Shown here piece by piece: positions 1 to 6,030 of a DNA stretch of 10,529 nucleotides (positions within the stretch are counted from its first letter, which is position 1; every line of letters begins with the position of its first letter). The position numbers were made by a program, and so were the translations under genes. Origin of the DNA: Thermoleophilaceae bacterium (GTDB lineage Bacteria; Actinomycetota; Thermoleophilia; Solirubrobacterales; JACPNS01). Location: contig JAEMRJ010000081.1 in assembly GCA_016463365.1 (NCBI GenBank), positions 1 through 10,529 on the forward strand, read 5' to 3'. Below the pieces are notes generated by a model, which saw only the letters and a list, made by a program, of their open reading frames with translations, was not told the origin of the DNA and made no database searches.

Positions 1-424
1 TCGTGACGTCCTGGCGCGTGAACTGCTCCTTGGCCTTGATGTGCTTCTTCATCGCCGCTTCGATGCGCGGGAAGTCTGCGTCGGAGATCTCGGCGCCCTC
101 GGGGAACTCGAAGTCGTAGTAGAAGCCGTTCTCGATCGGCGGGCCGATGCTGATCTTCACGCCGGGATAGAGCTCCATGACCGCGGCGGCCAGCACGTGC
201 GCGGTGTCGTGGCGCACCAGCTCAAGCGCCTCTGGCGATCTGCCGGTGATGATGCTGATCTGCGCGCCGCCCGGCAGCGGGCGCGAAAGGTCGCGCAGCT
301 CGCCGTTGACCTCAATCGCAAGCGCCGCACGCGCGAGGCCTTCGCCGATCGCCAGGGCTGCGTCGCCCCCCGTGGCGCCCTCGGCGAGATCAAGAACGGT
401 GCCGTCTGGAAGCGTGACATTCAT
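1..424 (-). CDS. thrS: threonyl-tRNA synthetase, N-terminal part (runs off the left edge)
   Basis: Cytoplasmic enzyme that charges tRNA-Thr with threonine. Only the first 141 codons are in the window. Residues 1-60 (MNVTLPDGTVLDL...) are a TGS domain. Residues 61-141 begin the second N-terminal (editing) domain, with the HxxxH motif H72-D-T-A-H76 in RHDTAHVLAAAV and the family segment GPPIENGFYYDFEF. In the family, the two histidines belong to the site that hydrolyses mischarged Ser-tRNA-Thr. The catalytic class II core lies outside the window. The ATG at 424 is the only plausible start: the frame has an upstream stop (TAA at 460-458) with no start codon between, and the first residues match the family N-terminus. 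There is no Shine-Dalgarno sequence. A -10 box ends 8 nt before the ATG, which suggests leaderless mRNA and leaves no room for a T-box leader. It diverges from the DUF4389 gene. Confidence 0.95.
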   Translation of the reverse strand, partial: MNVTLPDGTVLDLAEGATGGDAALAIGEGLARAALAIEVNGELRDLSRPLPGGAQISIITGRSPEALELVRHDTAHVLAAAVMELYPGVKISIGPPIENGFYYDFEFPEGAEISDADFPRIEAAMKKHIKAKEQFTRQDVT

Positions 425-432
425 CGGCCGGG

Positions 433-461
433 ATCGTAGATCACGGCGCGACGCCGGTTAA
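433..461 (-). promoter_or_regulatory. predicted leaderless promoter of thrS
   Basis: On the minus strand there is a -35-like TTAACC (456-461), a 17-nt spacer and a -10 TACGAT (433-438). Eight nucleotides separate the -10 box from the A of the thrS ATG at 424, so the predicted start of transcription falls at or within 1-2 nt of the start codon. Both boxes match the vegetative consensus at 4 of 6 positions or better. This agrees with the missing ribosome binding site. It is prediction only. Confidence 0.5.
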
Positions 462-504
462 TCCGTAATGATGATCCGAAGCCTGCCGCAAAATTAATTC
501 CCAC

Positions 505-510
505 AAGGAG
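505..510 (+). promoter_or_regulatory. ribosome binding site of the DUF4389 gene
   Basis: AAGGAG with a 9-nt spacer to the ATG at 520. It is one of the few strong Shine-Dalgarno sequences in the window and fixes the start. Confidence 0.75.
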
Positions 511-519
511 CTGTTCCGA

Positions 520-1266
520 ATGAATGACTTTCCCGAGGTGAATCCAGCACTGGACTCATCGTTCGCTCTCCCGCCCGACACAGTTGCGTTCTACGCCGAC
601 TACGAGCAGAAGCGGAGCCGCCTGACCACGTTCTTCCGCCTGATCCTTGCGATCCCGCACCTCATCGTGTTGAGCCTTTACGGCATCGTCGCCATTCTCG
701 CGGTTTTTGTTGCGTGGTTTGCACTGCTGTTCACGGCCAAATACCCGGAAGGTCTCTACAACTTCGTCGTCGGTTTCCAGCGATACGCGACGCGCGTCAA
801 CGCCTACACGTTCCTGGTCACCGACAAGTTCCCGCCGTTCAACGGAAACCCGGACGAGGCGTATGCCGCACACTTCCTGATCGGTCCGCCAAAAGAGAAG
901 TACAGCCGCGCGAAGACTTTCTTCCGCTTCATCCTGATCATCCCGTTCTACATCGTGGCCTACATCCTCACGCTCGTTTTCGAGCTGGTCGCGTTCGTCG
1001 CCTGGCTGGTCATCGTGATCACCGGCAAGCAGCCCAGGGGCATCCAGGACGCGATGACGTTCTGCCTTGGCTTCATCATTCGCGTCTACTCGTTCTACCT
1101 GTTCACGACCGAGGACTGGCCGAAGTTCTCGGACGAAGAGGTCACACGCTCGCTGCAGGAGCGGGGCTACCAGGGCACGATCCCGCCGACCGACGGCGTC
1201 GTTGCCGCAGCTCCCGCCGCCGCGCCGCCGATGCCTCCGGCGCCGCCCGCACCGCCGGCCGTCTAG
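520..1266 (+). CDS. DUF4389 membrane protein with internal duplication
   Basis: A 248-residue membrane protein of the DUF4389 family; no biochemical role is known to me. The protein is two copies of one module. Residues 34-107 (RLTTFFRLILAIPH... to DKFPPF) align with 130-203 (RAKTFFRFILIIPF... to EDWPKF). Each copy has an FFRxIL entry, a long hydrophobic stretch (about 38-72 and 134-168) that could cross the membrane once or twice, a basic GxxRY/FIIRVY segment and an aromatic-proline end. After the second copy comes a soluble segment (204-228) and an Ala/Pro-rich tail (229-248) that is probably disordered. The start is supported by AAGGAG at 505-510, 9 nt before the ATG. The gene converges on the I78-like gene, and its TAG overlaps that gene's stop. 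It diverges from thrS over a 95-nt gap. Confidence 0.88.
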   Translation: MNDFPEVNPALDSSFALPPDTVAFYADYEQKRSRLTTFFRLILAIPHLIVLSLYGIVAILAVFVAWFALLFTAKYPEGLYNFVVGFQRYATRVNAYTFLVTDKFPPFNGNPDEAYAAHFLIGPPKEKYSRAKTFFRFILIIPFYIVAYILTLVFELVAFVAWLVIVITGKQPRGIQDAMTFCLGFIIRVYSFYLFTTEDWPKFSDEEVTRSLQERGYQGTIPPTDGVVAAAPAAAPPMPPAPPAPPAV

Positions 1267-1634
1267 TAATTCCCGCAGTACCGGGTCACCACGCCAGCTT
1301 CGACCTGCGTGTTGACCCGGTCCGTGCGGTAGTCCTGCGTCTGGGCGAAGGGCTGACCATCCTCCATCACCACGCGGACTGTCCAGCCCTTGGCGTCAGC
1401 CCAGGTTTCAACGTCTGAGAGCTGCTGGCCCTCCACGTCAGAAAGTTCGAAGCCTTCGGGCTCGCCGCGCGGACAGTCCAGCGCATTGGGCGGAGCGGGC
1501 GTTTCGCCTGATCCGGCGTCGGACCCGGTGTTGTTCGCGAGGATGAGGACGAACGCGCCAATCGCGAATCCAAGGAAGACGATGATGACCAGCATCGGGT
1601 GCTGGTGCTTCTGGAAGTGTCCTGAAGGTTGCAT
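1263..1634 (-). CDS. membrane-anchored small protein with peptidase inhibitor I78-like domain
   Basis: A 123-residue protein. Residues 1-13 are short and polar (MQPSGHFQKHQHP), 14-33 form one transmembrane segment (MLVIIVFLGFAIGAFVLILA), and 34-52 are a Gly/Ser/Pro linker. The C-terminal 60 residues resemble the peptidase inhibitor I78 family (PF11720): an EGQQLSDVETWADAKG helix region, then TQDYRTDRVNTQVEAGVV, then a terminal RYCG. Two cysteines (C54 and C120) bracket this domain and could pair. With its N-terminal anchor and few positive charges, the domain probably lies outside the membrane, though topology cannot be proved here. Family members inhibit serine peptidases in some cases; inhibition by this protein is inference. 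The start lies 10 nt after the RNA methyltransferase stop, with only a weak GGCGGG site, so co-transcription is likely. Confidence 0.78.
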   Translation of the reverse strand: MQPSGHFQKHQHPMLVIIVFLGFAIGAFVLILANNTGSDAGSGETPAPPNALDCPRGEPEGFELSDVEGQQLSDVETWADAKGWTVRVVMEDGQPFAQTQDYRTDRVNTQVEAGVVTRYCGNY

Positions 1635-1644
1635 GCCCGCCAGT

Positions 1645-2145
1645 CTAAGGCTGGGCGCGGCGCAGGTGGTACAGCGCGATGCCTGCGGCGACTGAGACGT
1701 TGAGCGACTCCTTCTTGCCGTACTGGGGGATCTCGAGAATCGCGTCGCAGCGATCGAGCACATCGGTCGCGATGCCCTGAGTCTCGCTGCCGAGCACCAG
1801 GGCCAGGTGAGCATTCGCGTTTTGCAGCTCAAAGAGTTCGATCGAGCGATCGTCCTGCTCGAGCGCGAAGGTCTGAGCGCCCTCGGGAAGCAGATCGAGC
1901 GCGGCTTCGACGGTCGTTGCGTGAGCGAATTCAACCGTCGCCTCAGCCCCGAGCGCGGTCTTGGCGATCGCCTTGCTGTTGGCGCTGATCACGACCGGGC
2001 TGCGGTCGTCGCCCTGGCCCAGATCTGGATACGGCGTGATCCCGGTGCAGATGATCCGGCCACCGCCGATCGCGTCGAGCGTGCGCGCGATCGCGCCGAC
2101 GTTGTAGGTGCTGCGGATGTCTTCCAGGATGACCGTGATGCCCAT
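1645..2145 (-). CDS. TrmH/SpoU family RNA 2'-O-methyltransferase
   Basis: A 166-residue SPOUT-fold methyltransferase that would transfer a methyl group from S-adenosylmethionine to a ribose 2'-OH in tRNA or rRNA. All three family motifs are present: motif 1 NVGAIARTLDAIG (residues 15-27, with N15 and R21), motif 2 LVLGSETQGI (116-125, with E121), and motif 3 IPQYGKKESLNVSVA (139-153), which forms the knotted AdoMet site. The length fits the bare catalytic domain (as in TrmL); there is no N-terminal RNA-binding L30e-like domain. The substrate cannot be named from sequence. I chose the ATG at 2145, which begins MGITVILEDIRS. A longer frame from 2220 would run through the terminator of the upstream operon. 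No Shine-Dalgarno is visible, and a -10 box 7 nt upstream suggests leaderless expression. The I78-like gene follows after 10 nt. Confidence 0.92.
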   Translation of the reverse strand: MGITVILEDIRSTYNVGAIARTLDAIGGGRIICTGITPYPDLGQGDDRSPVVISANSKAIAKTALGAEATVEFAHATTVEAALDLLPEGAQTFALEQDDRSIELFELQNANAHLALVLGSETQGIATDVLDRCDAILEIPQYGKKESLNVSVAAGIALYHLRRAQP

Positions 2146-2152
2146 GCGCGCG

Positions 2153-2158
2153 AGGTTA
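2153..2158 (-). promoter_or_regulatory. possible leaderless -10 box of the RNA methyltransferase gene
   Basis: TAACCT on the minus strand, 7 nt before the ATG at 2145, matching the TAnnnT pattern of leaderless promoters. I find no convincing -35 at 16-18 nt upstream. The box lies just beyond the terminator of the preceding operon, where a new promoter is expected. Confidence 0.35.
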
Positions 2159-2183
2159 TTCGCCCGACCGCGCGCCTGAGCGG

Positions 2184-2223
2184 AAAAACTTCCATGCTCC
2201 CGTCCCGAAGACGGGAGCATGGA
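2184..2223 (-). terminator. intrinsic terminator of the thiolase/acyl-CoA dehydrogenase operon
   Basis: A perfect 14-bp stem (2191-2204 with 2210-2223; arm TCCATGCTCCCGTC) has a 5-nt loop. Read on the minus strand the loop is TTCGG, and the stem is followed after AG by five T residues (2188-2184). It begins 12 nt after the dehydrogenase stop. Stem strength, the UUCG-type loop and the U tract make this a textbook Rho-independent terminator. Confidence 0.92.
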
Positions 2224-2235
2224 GGATTTCTGGCT

Positions 2236-3381
2236 TCACAGCCCCAGCGTCGCCCCGATGATCTCGCGCTGGATCTCGCTGGTGCCGGCAAAGATCGTGC
2301 CGACCAGTCCTGCGCGGACGTGCTTCTCCATGTCGTACTCCAGCGCGTAGCCGTAGCCGCCCATCATCTGCATGCCCTCGAGGGCGATGTATTTCGCCAC
2401 TTCCGTGCTCTTGAGCTTGGCCATCGAGGCCTCCTTCGCAAATACACGCGTCGGGTCGGCATCGATCTGCTCGGCGATGTCGTAGATCAGCAGGCGCAGG
2501 CACTCAAGCTCGGTCGCCATGTCGGCGATCCGGTGCTTCAACGCCTGAAACGAACCGATCGGGCGACCAAACTGCTCGCGCTCTTTCACGTACTTCAGCG
2601 TGTCATCGAACGCGCGCTGGGCGATCCCCAGATACATCGCCGAGAGAATCATCCGCTCGCTGTTGAGGCCGGTCATCAACTGCATCCAGCCGCCGCCCTC
2701 TTCGCCGAGCAGCGACTCGTCGGGGACGAAGCAGTCGGTCAGGAAGATGTCGTTGACCTCGTGCGGACCTGCGAGCGTCGGGATCGGGCGGATCTCCATG
2801 CCCTCGGTGCCGGCGGGGATGCCGAGCATCGTGATGCCCTCGTGCTTTGAACCGGACGAGTCCGTGCGCACGATCGTGAGGATGTTGGCGCTGATCGGAG
2901 CGTTTGAGCACCAGGTCTTCTGGCCGTTGATCACGTAGCCGCCGTCGACCTTCTCGGCCCGGCACTGCAGTGATCCGACGTCCGAGCCGGAACCCGGTTC
3001 GCTCATCACGATTGCCTCGATGTTGCCCTCGCAGATGCCACCGAGGATCCGCTTCTTCTGATCCTCAGTGCCGTGGCGCTGGTATGCGCCCTGGACGATC
3101 GCCGTCGTGCCGAAGCCGGCAGCCGGGATCATTCCGCGGGAAAGACCTTCAAGAAAGATCGTCTGGTCGACGACGTTGCCGCCGGCTCCGCCGTATTCCT
3201 CTTCGATCGAAACGCCGGTCCAGCCGAGCTCGCCGAGCTTCTTCATGATGCCCACGTTGGTGGGCTCAGTGCCCTGGGCCGTGAGGTTGTGGCGCTGTTC
3301 GAGCGTGCCGCATTCGCGGGCGGCGAACTCGTCGATCGCCTCCCGGAATGCAACTTGTTCGGGCGTGAATGCGATTCCCAT
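2236..3381 (-). CDS. acyl-CoA dehydrogenase (isovaleryl/long-chain-type active site)
   Basis: A 381-residue cytoplasmic flavoenzyme that would introduce an alpha,beta double bond into an acyl-CoA thioester and pass electrons to ETF. The order is normal: N-terminal helical domain (1-120), middle beta domain with the FAD/substrate signature IVMSEPGSGSDVGSLQC (124-140), and C-terminal helical domain (about 230-381) with REQFGRPIGSFQALKH and QMMGGYGYALEYDMEKH. At the place of the medium-chain catalytic glutamate (the E before GTS) this protein has A365 in IFAGTSEIQ. Instead E242 in GLNSERMIL aligns with the glutamate used by isovaleryl-CoA and long-chain dehydrogenases. It is therefore probably active, with the base in the alternative place. 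The substrate is unknown. Its ATG overlaps the thiolase stop (TAATG), indicating translational coupling. The operon terminator follows directly. Confidence 0.93.
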   Translation of the reverse strand: MGIAFTPEQVAFREAIDEFAARECGTLEQRHNLTAQGTEPTNVGIMKKLGELGWTGVSIEEEYGGAGGNVVDQTIFLEGLSRGMIPAAGFGTTAIVQGAYQRHGTEDQKKRILGGICEGNIEAIVMSEPGSGSDVGSLQCRAEKVDGGYVINGQKTWCSNAPISANILTIVRTDSSGSKHEGITMLGIPAGTEGMEIRPIPTLAGPHEVNDIFLTDCFVPDESLLGEEGGGWMQLMTGLNSERMILSAMYLGIAQRAFDDTLKYVKEREQFGRPIGSFQALKHRIADMATELECLRLLIYDIAEQIDADPTRVFAKEASMAKLKSTEVAKYIALEGMQMMGGYGYALEYDMEKHVRAGLVGTIFAGTSEIQREIIGATLGL

Positions 3382-4604
3382 TACGCGGCAACCTCTGACT
3401 TGACGGCGGGCTTGTACACAGTCACGACGGCAGCGCCGCCCAGACCGATGTTGTGCTGCAGGCCGACCTTCGCGCCCTCGACCTGACGCTTGTCGGCGTC
3501 GCCGCGGATCTGCCAGGTCAGCTCGCTGCACTGCGCAAGACCAGTCGCGCCCAGCGGGTGGCCCTTGCTGATCAGTCCGCCGGAGGGGTTGACGACCCAC
3601 TTGCCGCCGTAGGTGGTGTCCTCGGCCTCGACCAGGTCGTGGCCGTGGCCGACCTCGGCCATGCCGAGCGCCTCATATGTGATCAGTTCGTTGGCAGAAA
3701 AGCAGTCGTGCAGCTCGATGACATCCACGTCGTCGATCGTCAGGTCTGCCTCTTCCAGAGCCTGCTCGGCAGCGGTCTTCGACATGTCGAAGCCGACGAG
3801 GTTGATCGATGAAGCGCCCTCGAACGTGCTCTCCATGTCGGTGACCATCGCCTGTCCGGCGATCTCGACTGCCTTGTCCCAGAGGTCGTGCTTGTCGACG
3901 AAGTCCTCGCTGGCGATGATCGCCACGCCCGAGCCGTCAGAGGTCGGCGAGCACTGCAGCTTGGTCAGCGGCGTGTGGATCTCTTTGGCTTCCTTGATCT
4001 CGTCGAGCGTGTACTCGTCCTGGAACTGCGCGTACGGGTTGTTGACCGAGTGCTTGTGGTTCTTCCAACCGATCCACGCGTAGTGCTCGGGCTTGGAGCC
4101 GTACTTCTCCATGTGCTCGCGTCCGGCGTTGCCGAACATCTGCGGCGCCGGCGGTGACTCTTCCCAGCCGCCACGACCTTCGATCATCGTCATGACGTGC
4201 TTGTCCATCGGGTTCGTTCGATCGAGAAATTTTGCCCCCAGCGAACCTTTCTCCATCTTTTCGAACCCAACGGCGATCGCACAATCAGCGAGACCACCCT
4301 TGACCGCCTGGCGCGCCATGTAGAGCGCCGACGATCCAGTCGAACAGTTGTTGTTGACGTTGACGACCGGGATGCCAGTCAGTCCAAGTCCGTAGATCGC
4401 GCGCTGGCCAGCGGTGCTGTCGCCGTAGCAATAGCCCACGAATGCCTGCTCGATTTCCTTGTAGTCGATGCCCGCGTCTTCGAGCGCCTTGGTGCCGGCT
4501 TCGAGCACCATGTCCGGGTAGTCCCATTCTTTGGAGCCCGGCTTTTCGAACTTGGTCATGCCCACGCCGATCACGAACGTGCGGTTGCCCTTCTGCTTCG
4601 ACAT
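3381..4604 (-). CDS. SCP2-type thiolase / lipid-transfer acetyl-CoA acyltransferase
   Basis: A 407-residue thiolase-superfamily protein resembling the thiolase part of sterol carrier protein X and the actinobacterial lipid-transfer thiolases. It probably cleaves a 3-ketoacyl-CoA with CoA as the last step of a beta-oxidation cycle. The nucleophile is C87 in [13 protein letters not shown]. The SCP2-thiolase signature HDCFSANE places H299, GHPLGATG gives H349, and the C-terminus has [13 protein letters not shown] instead of the CxG second cysteine of classical thiolases. No SCP2 domain follows, so the protein is thiolase-only. The start at 4604 is fixed by GAGGAG, 7 nt upstream; the ATG at 4619 overlaps that ribosome binding site and is rejected. 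It is the first gene of a two-gene operon with the dehydrogenase and diverges from tetR over a 76-nt control region with a palindromic operator. Confidence 0.93.
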   Translation of the reverse strand: MSKQKGNRTFVIGVGMTKFEKPGSKEWDYPDMVLEAGTKALEDAGIDYKEIEQAFVGYCYGDSTAGQRAIYGLGLTGIPVVNVNNNCSTGSSALYMARQAVKGGLADCAIAVGFEKMEKGSLGAKFLDRTNPMDKHVMTMIEGRGGWEESPPAPQMFGNAGREHMEKYGSKPEHYAWIGWKNHKHSVNNPYAQFQDEYTLDEIKEAKEIHTPLTKLQCSPTSDGSGVAIIASEDFVDKHDLWDKAVEIAGQAMVTDMESTFEGASSINLVGFDMSKTAAEQALEEADLTIDDVDVIELHDCFSANELITYEALGMAEVGHGHDLVEAEDTTYGGKWVVNPSGGLISKGHPLGATGLAQCSELTWQIRGDADKRQVEGAKVGLQHNIGLGGAAVVTVYKPAVKSEVAA

Positions 4605-4611
4605 CGATCCA

Positions 4612-4617
4612 CTCCTC
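4612..4617 (-). promoter_or_regulatory. ribosome binding site of the thiolase gene
   Basis: GAGGAG on the minus strand with a 7-nt spacer to the ATG at 4604. It decides the start against the in-frame ATG at 4619, which overlaps it. Confidence 0.8.
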
Positions 4618-4632
4618 ATAAGATTTTGGTTT

Positions 4633-4656
4633 CGCTTGTTGAGCGTTCAGCAAGCG
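4633..4656. promoter_or_regulatory. candidate TetR operator (24-bp inverted repeat)
   Basis: CGCTTGTTGA, 4 nt (GCGT), TCAGCAAGCG: 10-bp arms that pair at 9 of 10 positions. It sits in the 76-nt gap between tetR and the thiolase gene. It covers the predicted -35 (TTGAGC, 4639-4644) of the tetR promoter and the predicted transcription start region of the thiolase promoter. Size, symmetry and position fit a TetR-family operator that controls both directions. Binding itself is inferred. Confidence 0.7.
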
Positions 4657-4668
4657 GGATAGTAACGT
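4639..4668 (+). promoter_or_regulatory. predicted tetR promoter
   Basis: -35 TTGAGC (4639-4644), an 18-nt spacer and -10 TAACGT (4663-4668). The start of transcription would fall near 4675, leaving a leader of about 6 nt before the ATG at 4681, which fits the absent ribosome binding site. The -35 box lies in the palindrome, so autorepression is expected. Confidence 0.45.
4659..4664 (-). promoter_or_regulatory. predicted -10 box of the thiolase operon
   Basis: TACTAT on the minus strand. It overlaps the tetR -10 on the other strand by two bases, and its start point would fall inside the palindrome at about 4652. The matching -35 is weak, so only the -10 is called. Confidence 0.4.
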
Positions 4669-4680
4669 GTCATTCAGCAG

Positions 4681-5301
4681 ATGGAAGCCGCCACCCGAAA
4701 TATGCGTCAGATCCAGGCCGATGAGGCGCGAATCGCTCTGATCGAGGCCGCCTCCGTCCTGTTTGCCGAACGTGGTTACCACGACAGCAGCGTCGCTGCG
4801 ATCGGTGAGCACGCCGGGGTCTCGCGCGGGCTCGTGAACCATCACTTCGGCTCCAAAGAGAATCTCCTGGCCGCAGTGATCGAGGCGCACATCTACGAGT
4901 GGGAACACGGCGTCGTGGCCCCGGCGATCGCCGGGAAGCAGGGTCTTGCGGCGCTGCGCGCGATCATCTTCGCCCACTGCGCGCTCGCCAAGCAGAAGCC
5001 CGGCCACCTCTTGCTGCTCTACCGCCTCATGGGCGAGGCACTCGATCCGCGCAACAATCTCGGAGACGAGTTCGCCGCAGTGCACAAGCGTTGGCGCGAG
5101 CAGGGCAGATACTGGTGGGACGAGGGCGTCGCAAACGGCGAGATCGACAGCTCGATCGACCAGGACGCGAACGCATCTCTGATCATCGGCACCGTTCGCG
5201 GGATCACATTTGACTGGCTTACTGCCCCCGGCAGCTTCGATCTGGACGCCGCCTACGAGCAGTTCTGGACTATGCTCGTCGCGTTCTTGGAGCCCCGCTG
5301 A
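4681..5301 (+). CDS. TetR/AcrR family transcriptional regulator
   Basis: A 206-residue DNA-binding repressor of the TetR family. The N-terminal helix-turn-helix domain spans about residues 15-62: IEAASVLFAERGYHDSSV leads to AAIGEHAGVSRGLVNHHFGS (40-59), the typical recognition helix ending in the family's YHHF-like NHHFGSKENLL. Residues 70-206 form the helical ligand-binding and dimer domain, with aromatic residues W138, Y144, W145, W146, W179 and W196 that could line a hydrophobic pocket. Because it diverges from a thiolase/acyl-CoA dehydrogenase operon, an acyl-CoA or related lipid is the likely effector, but this is inference. The start could also be the ATG at 4702 (residue 8); neither has a Shine-Dalgarno sequence, and 4681 suits the nearly leaderless promoter. 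The secreted-protein gene starts 12 nt after its stop. Confidence 0.92.
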   Translation: MEAATRNMRQIQADEARIALIEAASVLFAERGYHDSSVAAIGEHAGVSRGLVNHHFGSKENLLAAVIEAHIYEWEHGVVAPAIAGKQGLAALRAIIFAHCALAKQKPGHLLLLYRLMGEALDPRNNLGDEFAAVHKRWREQGRYWWDEGVANGEIDSSIDQDANASLIIGTVRGITFDWLTAPGSFDLDAAYEQFWTMLVAFLEPR

Positions 5302-5313
5302 GCCGGTCGACTG

Positions 5314-5934
5314 ATGCGCTGCCGATATTTCACAAATGCCTGGTTGATCGCGCTGCTCGCCACTCTGATCAGCGCCACGACCGCCGCAGCCGCGCCGCCG
5401 TCGATCTACCGGGCAACGATCGAAGGTTCGGTCAAAACTGTGGACACAGCCGTGGACACCGGCCTGGTCAACAAAGGCCTGGACACCTTCAAGGTCACGG
5501 GCCTCAGGTTCAAGCGTGTGCGCCACGGCAAGAGCGTCGACAAGGTTTCCGCCAGCTACAAGGTCACAGCAGGCAAGGTCACGTGGACGAGCACGATGAC
5601 CGGCGGATGCCAGCACAGCTTCAGCGACTCGTTTCCTGTCAGGAGCGTGATCGGCTCCGGTAAACCGCTGCAGTTCGATAAGTACAGCGGTCGGTGGCAA
5701 ATGCTCGCCGAGCTGCCGACGAGCATGTCAGCGACGATCATCCAAAGCTGCATTACGAGGGACGGCTCCACAGGAGAATCCGAGCTGATCCGTGACCTCC
5801 CCAGTTTGCTCTCCGCAGGCGGCAAGAGCGTCAAGCAGTCGCCCCGAGCGACGATCAGGCGGACCTTTCACGACGAGTACTCAGACAAGAACTCGTCCTA
5901 CTCGGCAACGTGGAAGCTCACGCTCAAGTCGTGA
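5314..5934 (+). CDS. secreted protein of unknown family
   Basis: A 206-residue protein I do not recognise. Residues 1-27 are a Sec signal peptide: MRCRYFTNAW, a hydrophobic core LIALLATLIS, and ATTAAAA before PPS, with a signal peptidase I site expected near residue 27. The mature part is rich in Ser, Thr and Lys and looks like beta strands (for example KVSASYKVTAGKVTWTSTM). It has two cysteines (C99 and C146) that could form a disulphide outside the membrane. No lipobox, transmembrane segment or catalytic motif is visible. The start is 12 nt after the tetR stop with no clear Shine-Dalgarno, so it is probably co-transcribed with tetR and translated by coupling or reinitiation. That would place it under the same TetR control. 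A GC-rich hairpin follows the stop. Confidence 0.75.
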   Translation: MRCRYFTNAWLIALLATLISATTAAAAPPSIYRATIEGSVKTVDTAVDTGLVNKGLDTFKVTGLRFKRVRHGKSVDKVSASYKVTAGKVTWTSTMTGGCQHSFSDSFPVRSVIGSGKPLQFDKYSGRWQMLAELPTSMSATIIQSCITRDGSTGESELIRDLPSLLSAGGKSVKQSPRATIRRTFHDEYSDKNSSYSATWKLTLKS

Positions 5935-5983
5935 TGCGCGGCGCGCAGCGCTCTTTCGTGGCTCAGCAACGCTAGGTTCGCTG

Positions 5984-6020
5984 CACGCGTCCGGCGGACC
6001 CCAGTCCCGCCGGACGCGTG
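5984..6020. terminator. GC-rich hairpin between convergent genes, probable bidirectional terminator
   Basis: A perfect 14-bp stem (5984-5997 with 6007-6020; arm CACGCGTCCGGCGG) with a 9-nt loop lies between the stops at 5934 (plus) and 6031 (minus). No T run follows on either strand, so it is not a classical U-tract terminator. U-less hairpins of this type do occur between converging genes in high-GC bacteria. Confidence 0.6.
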
Positions 6021-6030
6021 AAGCCGCCGC

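Noticed and set aside
2146..2220. ATG at 2220 as start of the RNA methyltransferase
   Set aside because: The extra 25 residues are encoded by the terminator stem and T tract of the upstream operon and lack family similarity.
1807..2850. Long plus-strand open frame over the RNA methyltransferase and dehydrogenase genes
   Set aside because: It lies antisense to two genes with clear family motifs, runs through a strong terminator hairpin and has no protein-like character.
4605..4619. ATG at 4619 as thiolase start
   Set aside because: It overlaps the GAGGAG that serves the ATG at 4604.
4285..5700. 471-codon minus-strand open frame antisense to tetR and the secreted gene
   Set aside because: It crosses the divergent control region and mirrors real genes; long antisense frames are expected at this GC content.
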